A stretch of 64,000 nucleotides of DNA. It comes from UBA7672 sp040398465. Lineage in GTDB: Bacteria > Pseudomonadota > Alphaproteobacteria > Caulobacterales > Hyphomonadaceae. Numbering within the stretch: position 1 is the stretch's first letter; every line of letters starts with the position of its first letter. Below are positions 27,701-35,341 of this stretch, piece by piece. A program made the position numbers and the translations under genes. The stretch lies in assembly GCA_040398465.1 (NCBI GenBank), contig JBBAUA010000016.1:1-64000 (forward strand). Direction: 5' to 3'. The notes beneath the pieces were generated by a model. That model was not told the origin of the DNA, did not search any database, and saw only the letters and a program-made list of their open reading frames with translations.

Positions 27701-28324
27701 ATGCCGCTTCGTCTGATCGCCGCCGCCGGCCTTGCGACCCTCGCCGCCGCCTGCGCCTCCACGCCGCCCAACCCGGGCGGCATGCGCACCGTGAACTATG
27801 ACCCCTCCATGCCCGGGCCGATTCAGGGCGTCGGCATCGAGGGACAGGACATCGTGGTGATGGCCAGCCAGATGACGCAGGACCTGCTCGCCACCCCGCC
27901 CATCTCCGGTTCCGCATCGCCGCGCATCATCGTGGACGCCGCCTACTTCCATAATGAAAGCGCCCAGCGCATCAATCCCAACATCTTCACCGACAACCTG
28001 CGCGTGAACCTGCAGAAGGCCGCCGCCGGACGCATCCGCTTCGTTTCGCGCGAATCCTTCAACATGGTCGACGGCGAGCGGGACATGAAACGCGACGGCC
28101 ATCTCGACGCCGGCACGCTGACGCCTGTGAAGGCCCAGATGGGCGCTGACTATCGCCTGCGCGGCCGCATCACCTCCACCGAGCAGATCCAGCCGCAATA
28201 CGGCATGATCCAGCGCTACAACCAGGTGACGTTCGAGATGATCGACCTTGAGACAAGCGAGATCGTCTGGACGGGCATGTACAACTTCGCTCGCGCCGGC
28301 GCCGACGACGTCGTCTATCGCTAG
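27701..28324 (+). CDS. LpoB-like lipoprotein (PBP activator family)
   Basis: A 207-residue lipoprotein (signal ending LAAAC) of the LpoB family, pfam13036. The folded domain shows PRIIVDAAYFHNESAQRIN, FTDNLRVNLQKAA and the FEMIDLETSEIVWTG closing strands typical of the group. In enterobacteria LpoB stimulates penicillin-binding protein 1B; the role in alphaproteobacteria is not established. GGGGACTAG precedes the ATG. The next gene, a TPR lipoprotein, starts 9 bases after its stop, so they form an operon. Confidence 0.86.
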   Translation: MPLRLIAAAGLATLAAACASTPPNPGGMRTVNYDPSMPGPIQGVGIEGQDIVVMASQMTQDLLATPPISGSASPRIIVDAAYFHNESAQRINPNIFTDNLRVNLQKAAAGRIRFVSRESFNMVDGERDMKRDGHLDAGTLTPVKAQMGADYRLRGRITSTEQIQPQYGMIQRYNQVTFEMIDLETSEIVWTGMYNFARAGADDVVYR

Positions 28325-28333
28325 GGGGTGGCC

Positions 28334-29614
28334 ATGGCGCTTCAGCGCCTCCTGTGGGGATCGGTCGCCGCCATCGGCCTCGCCGCATGCACAACCATGG
28401 ACGACACCGTTGATGTCCCGACCGGCCAGATGGATGGATGGCTCGCGGACAAACCCGCCAGCACGCATCACATCTACGCTGCGGTGTTGACCGGAGGCGA
28501 GCGCAACCGCGTGCTCAACCAGATGCGCAGCGGCCTCGCGGCGTTCGAGGCCGGCGCGGCAGACATCGCTGCCGCCTCTTTCGACGACGCGCTCAACCGC
28601 ATCGAGGCGATTTACGCCGACAACCCGAAAGCCGAGAAGGCCCGTTCCAACTTCGTCCCGGAACGCGCGAAGGACTTCAAGGGCGAGTCCTACGAACGCG
28701 CCATGGCCTTCTACTATCGCGGCCTGATCTACCTGTCGCAGGGCGACTATGAAAACGCCCGCGCCGTCTTCCAGGGCGGCCAGCTGCAGGACGCCTTCGC
28801 CGAGGACCAGCGCTACCAGTCCGACTTCGCCATCCTGGATGTGCTGTCCGGCTGGGCCTCACAGTGCGAAGGCAATGACGTGCTCGCGCGCGAATTCTAC
28901 CACCGCGCCACCAAAGCACGCCCCGGCATCCACATCCCCGGTCAGAACGATCGCGTCCTCGCCATCGCCGACATGGGCCTGTCGCCAATCAAGTACGGCG
29001 AAGGCGCTTACGGCGAATACCTCACCTACGCGGAATCGGACCCCGTCCCGGAATCAGGCGTCAACTTCGTCGCCGACGGCGTGGTCTATCCCGCCGCCTT
29101 CGGCGAGGACATCTACTGGCAGGCCACCACCCGCGGCGGCCGGCAGGTGGAAGCCATCCTCGCAAACAAGGCCCAGTTCAAGGATGTCACCGCCGGCGTG
29201 GCCATCGCCTCGCTCCATCTCGCTGACTTCGCGCTCGAGGTCGCCTCGTGGGAGGCGTGGGACGACCATCACGACGACGACCACGACGATGATGACGACG
29301 CCGACGAAGCGCTCGCCTGGGCCGCCGGCTTCGCGCTCGTCGGCATCGGCTCGATGCTGATGTCGGAAGCCACAACGCCGGAAGCCGACACGCGCTACTG
29401 GGACAACCTTCCCGCACACATCGACTACGCCAGCCTGCCGCCCGGGGCCTATCCCACCGAAGTTGTTTTCCGCGACTCGAGCGGCGCCGTCATCGGCACG
29501 GAAACGCCGCGCATCTGGAACACCGGCACCGGCGCCTGCAGCCTCGCCTACATCAAGTCCCGCCGGGCCGCGGACATCCCGACCATGGCGCCCAATGCGA
29601 GACTCTCGCGCTAA
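28334..29614 (+). CDS. COG3014-like TPR lipoprotein
   Basis: A 426-residue lipoprotein (signal ending GLAAC). It has TPR-like helices at about residues 55-190 (GLAAFEAGAADIAAASFDDA, ERAMAFYYRGLIYLSQGDYE), then a beta-rich part. The pairing with an LpoB-like gene is known for COG3014 proteins in other proteobacteria and supports that reading. Near residue 315 is a run of Asp and His (WDDHHDDDHDDDDDADE) that could bind metal. I used the ATG at 28334; an in-frame GTG lies at 28328. Its stop overlaps that of the convergent gene. Confidence 0.78.
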   Translation: MALQRLLWGSVAAIGLAACTTMDDTVDVPTGQMDGWLADKPASTHHIYAAVLTGGERNRVLNQMRSGLAAFEAGAADIAAASFDDALNRIEAIYADNPKAEKARSNFVPERAKDFKGESYERAMAFYYRGLIYLSQGDYENARAVFQGGQLQDAFAEDQRYQSDFAILDVLSGWASQCEGNDVLAREFYHRATKARPGIHIPGQNDRVLAIADMGLSPIKYGEGAYGEYLTYAESDPVPESGVNFVADGVVYPAAFGEDIYWQATTRGGRQVEAILANKAQFKDVTAGVAIASLHLADFALEVASWEAWDDHHDDDHDDDDDADEALAWAAGFALVGIGSMLMSEATTPEADTRYWDNLPAHIDYASLPPGAYPTEVVFRDSSGAVIGTETPRIWNTGTGACSLAYIKSRRAADIPTMAPNARLSR

Positions 29615-30159
29615 CCCGCCGGCTGTGTGAACAGCCAGTAGATGTGCAGGTTGTACTTGTCGCTCAGGTCGTACGCCTTCTCGAGCGTCATGCGCGCATA
29701 ATCGGACTTGCCGAAATCGACCAGACCGGCGCCGCGCCCTGCCGTGCGAACCTCCGCCTCGAAGCCGATCACGCGATAGCGCCCGCCGATCCACGCCTCG
29801 GCCGCCTGGCGTTCCGAGAAACTGTCTTTCGCGCAATTCCACAACGCCGCAATCGCTTCGTCAGCTGCATCGGCCATGGCGCCATAGCCTTCGCACCACA
29901 TGTGATGCTTCCAGTACTTGTCAAACGTATCGGCCACCTTGCCAGACATCAGCTGGCAGTTGGTGAACCCCGCCACGCCGGACTTCGGCGTGAACGTCAG
30001 CTCCTCCGCAGTGTCCTTGATCTGCGTCCCCTGCAGCGCCTTCACCTGCGCATGCGAGCTGGTCATCAGCCTGGTGAGATCACTACATCCCTGCGCATGG
30101 GCCGACGCCACCCCGCTGACAGCAAGCGCCAATGCGCCGACACAAGCCGCAATCTTCAT
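29611..30159 (-). CDS. Secreted hypothetical protein
   Basis: A 182-residue exported protein, signal peptide cleaved after AHA. The mature part has about four Cys (near residues 25, 68, 89, 109), a Trp/His-rich stretch (FDKYWKHHMWCEGYG) and no family I recognise. Its stop codon overlaps the stop of the convergent TPR lipoprotein gene (shared bases 29611-29614). Confidence 0.72.
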   Translation of the reverse strand: MKIAACVGALALAVSGVASAHAQGCSDLTRLMTSSHAQVKALQGTQIKDTAEELTFTPKSGVAGFTNCQLMSGKVADTFDKYWKHHMWCEGYGAMADAADEAIAALWNCAKDSFSERQAAEAWIGGRYRVIGFEAEVRTAGRGAGLVDFGKSDYARMTLEKAYDLSDKYNLHIYWLFTQPAG

Positions 30160-30228
30160 GAAGCCATCCCGAATCCGCCGCCGATAGTGCCGCCCGCGCG
30201 CCGCCGGTCAATCACGCAGCGCAGGCCG

Positions 30229-30564
30229 TCAGGGCGACTCCCGGACTGACTCGGTCAGGAAGTGCCGGCCGTCCCGGTCCTCGATCTCGATCACCCAGAG
30301 GTCGCGATCGGCGCTGCGCCGCTTTGCGATCAGCGCATCCACCCCGGGCTCGTCCTCGGCCGCCAGCCGCTCGAAAGCAGTTGGCCCCTCCGGATTGAAT
30401 GCCGGCGCATAAAGCCGGGCATCGCCCCTCGCGCGTGTCACCTTAACCAGCACATCGCCCCGATCCTCGTCCCCGCGATGCACAATCGTGGCGAATGCGC
30501 CGGCGCCCGTAGCGCGACGCAACAGGGCCGAAACCCAGATATGAGCGGGAATCTCGCGAGGCAT
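30229..30564 (-). CDS. DUF1491 family protein
   Basis: A 111-residue protein of the alphaproteobacterial DUF1491 family: IWVSALLRRATGAGAFATIV at the front, GDEDRGDVLVKV, and AKRRSADRDLWVIEIEDRDG at the end, all in the expected order. Function unknown; the family is small, cytoplasmic and widely conserved in Rhodobacterales and Caulobacterales. It stands alone, upstream of the secreted hypothetical gene on the same strand with 69 bases between. Confidence 0.88.
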   Translation of the reverse strand: MPREIPAHIWVSALLRRATGAGAFATIVHRGDEDRGDVLVKVTRARGDARLYAPAFNPEGPTAFERLAAEDEPGVDALIAKRRSADRDLWVIEIEDRDGRHFLTESVRESP

Positions 30565-30649
30565 CGCGCGCCTTTACCACAAATCCGCAGGCTGGCGCCC
30601 CGTTTGCAGACATTTTGGAAGTACCGCGTAAACCATTTGGGCAAACTCC

Positions 30650-30802
30650 GTGATCGAGACCGCCACCCTCATCGCCAACCAGCCTACCGCCGACGCGCAG
30701 CGCATCGGCGTCTACGCGCTCGCGGCGATCTTCGGCCTGCTGGTGTGCGGCGTGATTTCGGTCATCAAGGAACTGCGCCAGGAAACGTCCGGCAGGCCGT
30801 AA
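30650..30802 (+). CDS. 50-residue single-span membrane protein
   Basis: A short frame starting GTG (MIETATLIANQPTADAQRIG), with one membrane span (YALAAIFGLLVCGVISVI) and a basic C-terminal tail. Codon use fits the neighbours. The ribosome binding site is poor (GGG eight bases upstream), so the call is tentative. It ends 36 bases before the next gene on the same strand. Confidence 0.45.
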   Translation: MIETATLIANQPTADAQRIGVYALAAIFGLLVCGVISVIKELRQETSGRP

Positions 30803-30837
30803 ACCCATCCTAAATCGGGCCAGGCTAGCGTGCCCGC

Positions 30838-31749
30838 ATGCTGGCGCGCCTTCTTTCCCTGTCCCTCCTCAGCCTTGCCGTCGCCCCGCTCGCGCTGGCG
30901 GACGCCGCCGGCCTGCGCCGCACCTGGCTTGAGCGCGTCGCCATCAGCGCCGCCGACAAGGCCTGCGCCCTGTTCTCCGAAGGCGAGCGCCTCGCCCTCC
31001 GTTCCGGTCTCTACCAGGTCGAAGGCGAACTCCTGCGCGCCAAGCAGAGCCGCGCCGAGATGACCCGACTCGCAGCGGAAGTCTCCGAACGCGCCCAATC
31101 CCTCGGCTGCGGACACCCCGATGTCGTCTCGGTCGCCGCAACCGTCCGCAGCAGCTATCGCCAATTCGCGAAAACGACCTTCATCGAATATCCTGCCACC
31201 CGCTCCACCTGGGGCGCGTCACGCTCCGAACACGACAAGTGGGCGATCAACCAGACCGACAAGACGTCGGGCCTGATCTTCGGCCTGCGGCGCACGCCCG
31301 GCAAACCAGACGAATTCCGCCTCGCCGTCGCCATGCCCGCACGCGGCGCAACGCCTGCCTCCGCCCAGCTTGTCTTCCGCGATGTCGAGAAGATGCCGGA
31401 CCCGTGGTTCGGCTCGCTGTCCGGCAAGGATGGCAAGCTCGCCGCGCCTCCACGCGCCACGTCGCGGCTCATCTGGGCCGGCAAGGTCATGGCCGGCAAG
31501 AACGAAGTGGGCGAGGCAATCTGGATCTTCGTCTTCGACGCCAGCGCCATCGACCAGCTCGAACTGCTCGATCCACGCGAGGCCGTGCAGGTCAACCTGC
31601 TGCCCGCCCCGCGCGCCAAGGACCAGACCACCCGGCAAGTGACATTCGAACTTGGCGACTTCCGCGCCGCCCGCGCCTTCGCGATGATTCCGAAAGCTGA
31701 CTTCGCAACCCAGCCAGCCGCCGCCGAACCGGCGCCCGCCTCGCACTAG
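30838..31749 (+). CDS. Secreted hypothetical protein
   Basis: A 303-residue exported protein; the signal peptide ends LALADA. The first 110 mature residues are helical with two Cys (near 42 and 90) around the sequence LRRTWLERVAISAADKACAL. The rest is beta-rich with conserved-looking SSTWGAS..EHDKWAIN-type and ADARE-type segments. I recognise no family. Its upstream neighbour is the tentative 50-residue membrane gene. Confidence 0.7.
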   Translation: MLARLLSLSLLSLAVAPLALADAAGLRRTWLERVAISAADKACALFSEGERLALRSGLYQVEGELLRAKQSRAEMTRLAAEVSERAQSLGCGHPDVVSVAATVRSSYRQFAKTTFIEYPATRSTWGASRSEHDKWAINQTDKTSGLIFGLRRTPGKPDEFRLAVAMPARGATPASAQLVFRDVEKMPDPWFGSLSGKDGKLAAPPRATSRLIWAGKVMAGKNEVGEAIWIFVFDASAIDQLELLDPREAVQVNLLPAPRAKDQTTRQVTFELGDFRAARAFAMIPKADFATQPAAAEPAPASH

Positions 31750-31868
31750 ATCGTTCGGGCAACGACCAACCTGCGTCGCTGTCTTTTTCGACCCTGTCCT
31801 CACAACGGCCATTGATCGCCACGCGCGCACTGGCAAGATGCACATCTTCTCAACCGGGTACACGCGGC

Positions 31869-32060
31869 ATGGCCGACATCGTCAACCTCAACGACCGGCG
31901 CAAGCGCAAGGCGCGCGAGCAGAAGGAATCCGACGCAGCCGCCAAGCGCCTTCTCTTCGGCCGCACCAAGGGCGAAAAAGAACGCGAAACCAAACAGAAA
32001 GACGCCGAGATCCGCAAGCTCGACGGTGCGAAGCGCGAGAAAGACGAGGAGAAGAAATAG
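31869..32060 (+). CDS. DUF4169 family protein
   Basis: A 63-residue, highly charged protein starting MADIVNLNDRRKRKAREQKE and containing AAKRLLFGRTKGEKERE, the full DUF4169 pattern. The family is small, Lys/Glu-rich, helical and of unknown function. The ATG at 31869 matches the family start; the frame is open upstream but that part does not belong. Confidence 0.88.
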   Translation: MADIVNLNDRRKRKAREQKESDAAAKRLLFGRTKGEKERETKQKDAEIRKLDGAKREKDEEKK

Positions 32061-32131
32061 CGGGGCCCTCGTTCACACACGCGGATCCGCGAGTCCCCTC
32101 CATCGCCCTAAAGGCGCCCCTGGCCCGCGCT

Positions 32132-32593
32132 TCAAAATCGCCTCTGCGCCCGGTAAGCCGCAATGAACGGCGCATAGTCCGCAGGCGCAGTCTCCGCCCG
32201 CAACCCGCCCTCGACGAAGCGCACCCATGGTTGCGCGCTCCGCGTGTAGGTATCGCCCACCGGCAGCACCCAGCTCGTGTCATCCAGCGTCCCGCCGCGC
32301 AGACTGTAGACGCCCGTCGACGGCGCGCCGCCATTCGCGATCCGCGTGCCGCACGCGCCACAGAACAGGCCACACCGCGTCGCCCCCTTGTCCGACAGCC
32401 ACTCCACGCGCGCTGGTTCGCCGCCGGTGAATCGGAACGCCGCCTCCGCCACAATGACAGAGACGTTGAACGCCGACCCGCTGATCTTCTGGCAGTTCGT
32501 ACAATGGCAATTATAGATCATCACCGGCGCCGCGTTCACCTCATAGCGCAACGCCCCACACATGCACCCGCCCACGAGCGGCAAAGACTCCAT
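32132..32593 (-). CDS. GFA family zinc protein
   Basis: A 153-residue member of the glutathione-dependent formaldehyde-activating (GFA, Mss4-like) family. Zinc ligands are in GGCMCGALRYEV, YNCHCTNCQKISGS and CGLFCGACGTRI. Some relatives bind formaldehyde-glutathione adducts; for most the substrate is unknown. I prefer the ATG at 32593 because GGAG lies 6 bases before it; the frame is open to a GTG at 32611. Confidence 0.9.
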   Translation of the reverse strand: MESLPLVGGCMCGALRYEVNAAPVMIYNCHCTNCQKISGSAFNVSVIVAEAAFRFTGGEPARVEWLSDKGATRCGLFCGACGTRIANGGAPSTGVYSLRGGTLDDTSWVLPVGDTYTRSAQPWVRFVEGGLRAETAPADYAPFIAAYRAQRRF

Positions 32594-32652
32594 CGCATAC
32601 TCCATCATCACGCAGCATCGCTATCACGACCAGGCGCCAGAACCTGTCAGGA

Positions 32653-33336
32653 TTAAACCGGCCCGCTGGGTCCCACGCTCATCGCCAGTATCCGGCTGAT
32701 CTCGCGCACCGGCCGCCCGCTCTCACCGCGCCACGCATTGAACGCGGCCTGCACGGCGGCGAGATCCTTCCTGCTCGTGGGCTCCTTCGCCACCACGCCT
32801 TCGCGGACCAGCGCCTTCACCACATCGCCGGAGAGAATGAACGCGTCCCATCCCTCGAAGCGCAGGAAGTACTGCACCGTCGCGCCGCCCAGCCGCGACG
32901 CATGCTTCTTCAGGTGCGCCATCAACCCGACCTGGTCCGTCTCCGGCCACGCCGCCAGAAATTTTCCGAATGAGCCATTCTCCTTCGCGGTCGCAACAAT
33001 GAACTTCGCATTCGCGATCGTGGCCATGATCTTGGCGCCGTTGCGCACGATGCGCGTGTCCTTCAGCAGCGCATCGACCTTGTCGTCGTCGTAGGCCGCC
33101 ACCCGCTTCGGCGCGAATCCATCGAACGCCACCTCGAAGCCGGGCCATTTCTTCTCGATCACCTGCCAGGAAAAACCCTATGAAAACACCGCCTTCGCCA
33201 TCCCGGCGAGAAACTGCGCATCAGATTTCGCCGCGAGATTCGTGTCCACCGTCCATTGACGCAGCGCCGCATTGACGCCTTTGGGTCCGCCATGATGCGC
33301 ACGCGCCAGCGCCTCAATCCGATCAAACGAGTTCAT
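32653..33336 (-). pseudogene. DNA-3-methyladenine glycosylase I-like, in-frame TAG
   Basis: A 227-codon frame from the ATG at 33336 with a TAG at codon 53 (33178-33180). Before it the frame reads MNSFDRIEALARAHHGG... and ends KAVFS; after it GFSWQVIEKKWPGFEVAF continues in the same frame. Homologues read through here as VF..GFSW.VIE.KWPGFE. The rest is intact (DTRIVRNGAKI, SRLGGATVQYFLRF, PTSRKDLAAVQAAFNAW). The family, Adenine_glyco, removes 3-methyladenine from DNA. The TAG is one base from CAG. Either a pseudogene, a sequencing error, or a shortened protein restarted at the GTG at 33162. Confidence 0.78.
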
Positions 33337-33384
33337 GACACTTCGCCCTGAGACTCATTCCGAGGCTCGCCCCGAGTATCCGCC

Positions 33385-33489
33385 ATGCTGCGAATTGCTC
33401 ACATCCCTACAAGCGTCACCATCGCAATGTTTGCGATTGTTCTCGCCGCGCCCCTAATGGTGATCATCTTCGTACCCACGCTCGGCTGA
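33385..33489 (+). CDS. 34-residue single-span membrane protein
   Basis: A short frame, MLRIAHIPTSVTIAMFAIVL then APLMVIIFVPTLG, one hydrophobic helix. The ribosome binding site is weak (GAG 10 bases upstream). It lies in a 210-base stretch between divergent genes. Possible micro-protein, possible chance. Confidence 0.3.
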   Translation: MLRIAHIPTSVTIAMFAIVLAAPLMVIIFVPTLG

Positions 33490-33548
33490 ACCCGTTGGCC
33501 TTGTGAATCCCGTGGCTTCGCCTAGCGTGACAGCATGGGGAGACGCCA

Positions 33549-34217
33549 ATGTTCGCAGGACACTACGCAGCAGCACTCGCTGCAAAAACTGCCGAGCCGA
33601 AAGCGCCGATGTGGACGCTGGTCGCAGCAGCCCAACTTGTCGACATCGGTTGGGCGGCCCTCGTCATGGCCGGCATCGAACGCGGCCGTATCGACCCGAC
33701 GCTGCCGGGCAGCTCGTTCGTGCTTGAGCACATGCCGTGGACGCACTCGCTACCCGCCGCAATCGCCTGGGCGCTCGCCGCCACGCTGCTGTCGAAAACG
33801 ATCCTTCGCCTTTCGACAGGCGCCGCCATCGCCATAGGCGCCGTCGTTTTCTCGCACTGGCTGCTGGACCTCATCGTCCATCGCCCTGATCTCGAACTCT
33901 ATCCCGAAGGTCCGAAGCTGGGCTTCGCACTCTGGAACATGCCAGTCGCCGAACAGGCGGTGGAGATCGGCCTGCTGGCCGTCACAGGCATGTTCTGGGC
34001 GGCGCAGCGCGCCCGCGCGGGACTGACAGCCTGGCCCGCCGCCGCCTTCGTAGCTCTGCTCGTCGCCGTCCAGATCATCGCGATGCTCCTGCCGCAGGAG
34101 GCATCCGACAGCATCGCCGGCGCCGGTCCATCCGCGCTCGCCGTGTATGTCGTCCTCGCGCTGGTCGCGATCTTTCTCGACGGGCGAAAAACACCACAAG
34201 CCTTACCGGATCGGTAA
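33549..34217 (+). CDS. Multi-span membrane protein, conserved hypothetical
   Basis: A 222-residue inner-membrane protein with about six spans. Conserved-looking polar motifs sit at membrane edges: GHYAAALAAK, EHMPWTHSLPAAI and FSHWLLDLIVHRPDLEL. The paired His/Asp (H..W..DL..HRPD) resembles the YdjM/DUF457 metal-dependent hydrolase-like membrane group, so a metal site is possible. Substrate unknown. GGGAGACGCC precedes the ATG. A hairpin lies just past its end. Confidence 0.72.
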   Translation: MFAGHYAAALAAKTAEPKAPMWTLVAAAQLVDIGWAALVMAGIERGRIDPTLPGSSFVLEHMPWTHSLPAAIAWALAATLLSKTILRLSTGAAIAIGAVVFSHWLLDLIVHRPDLELYPEGPKLGFALWNMPVAEQAVEIGLLAVTGMFWAAQRARAGLTAWPAAAFVALLVAVQIIAMLLPQEASDSIAGAGPSALAVYVVLALVAIFLDGRKTPQALPDR

Positions 34218-34225
34218 AGTTTCAT

Positions 34226-34246
34226 CGATCGCGGCTAACGCGATCG
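34226..34246 (+). terminator. Perfect 8-bp hairpin
   Basis: CGATCGCG and CGCGATCG enclose GCTAA. It begins 8 bases after the stop codon of the membrane-protein gene and is followed by AAAT on this strand, so it is not a classical terminator here. A second near-palindrome (TTACCGGATCGGTAA) covers the stop codon itself. Role uncertain: transcript end or operator of the next gene. Confidence 0.35.
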
Positions 34247-34297
34247 AAATCATGCTCGGCTACGCTCCATCGACGAATAGCTTCGGGGAGCAGGGAC

Positions 34298-35338
34298 ATG
34301 GCATTCGGCAAGCGCACCGCTGGTTCCGCACCTCCGCCCTACACGCCGCCCGCCGTCGAACTGGACGCGCAGGACGCACCGAACGTGCGGACCCGCGTCG
34401 CCAACCCGGGCGCGATCGATAACAAGTTCATCGGCCTCGCCGTCGGGGTCGTCTTTCTCTCCGCCGGCGCTGCAATCGCTGCGCCCTCGCTCATGTCGAT
34501 GGTCGGCGGCGTCAGCGTCCGTCCGATAGAGCAGGTCATCGCCGGCCTCGACCGCGACGCCATGCGCAGCGCCCTGGCGCAGGAGGCCTTCCCGGACGAC
34601 TCCGGCCGCGCCTTCATGACCAGCCTCGCCACCCATTTCCCGCAACAGCACGGCCGCCTGCTCGACCAGCTCGCCGACACCGCAGCCGCCGGCGGCGACC
34701 GTGACGATCTCTTCCTGTCGATGAACGCCTGGACGATGGGCTTCGCGCCGCAGAACATCAGCGCGCTCGGCCGCACCGGCGCTGAAGGCTTCGACAAGTC
34801 TCTCGGCATCCTCAAGGACGCCCTGCACATCGTTGAGTCCGAAACAGGCGGCTGCACCATGAAGTCGCTCGAGGGCTTCATGCTAAACCCCTCCAACCTC
34901 GCCGATCTCACCCGCTATGGCAGCGACGGCTACCGCCTGAGCATGCGCGCCGGCGCCACCATGGTCGACCTCATCGCGAAGGGCCGCAACGCCCAGCCGG
35001 TCAACGCCACGATCACGCGAGACGACGAGAACGCCCTGCAGTCCACCTTCCTCTCGATGGTGTCCGATCCGCAGGTGATGAACCTGATCCAAGCCAGCAT
35101 GAACGCCCGCACCCAGGACATGCAGGACGACCTCGCGAAGAACATCAATGTCTGCCAGCTCGCGCGCACCCTCGTCATCAAGCTCGAGGGCTTGCCCGCT
35201 GGCACTAAGTCACGTCTGTTCGCAACCGCGCTGTCGTCGGATTTCAACGCGCTCGCCGGCAATCTCGGCAGTCCGTTCGGCGCAGGCGCCATGCAGGGCA
35301 TGCCGCAGGGCTTCGGTGCGACGCAGCTCTTCCCGTAA
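34298..35338 (+). CDS. Membrane-anchored hypothetical protein
   Basis: A 346-residue protein not matched to a family. Residues 1-45 are a Pro-rich cytoplasmic tail, followed by one membrane span (FIGLAVGVVFLSAGAAIAAP) and a helical distal domain of about 280 residues with two Cys (near 188 and 289). It ends 3 bases before the end of the convergent TIR-protein gene. GGGGAGCAGGGAC precedes the ATG. A role linked to the TIR protein is only suggested by adjacency. Confidence 0.7.
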   Translation: MAFGKRTAGSAPPPYTPPAVELDAQDAPNVRTRVANPGAIDNKFIGLAVGVVFLSAGAAIAAPSLMSMVGGVSVRPIEQVIAGLDRDAMRSALAQEAFPDDSGRAFMTSLATHFPQQHGRLLDQLADTAAAGGDRDDLFLSMNAWTMGFAPQNISALGRTGAEGFDKSLGILKDALHIVESETGGCTMKSLEGFMLNPSNLADLTRYGSDGYRLSMRAGATMVDLIAKGRNAQPVNATITRDDENALQSTFLSMVSDPQVMNLIQASMNARTQDMQDDLAKNINVCQLARTLVIKLEGLPAGTKSRLFATALSSDFNALAGNLGSPFGAGAMQGMPQGFGATQLFP

Positions 35339-35341
35339 GCC

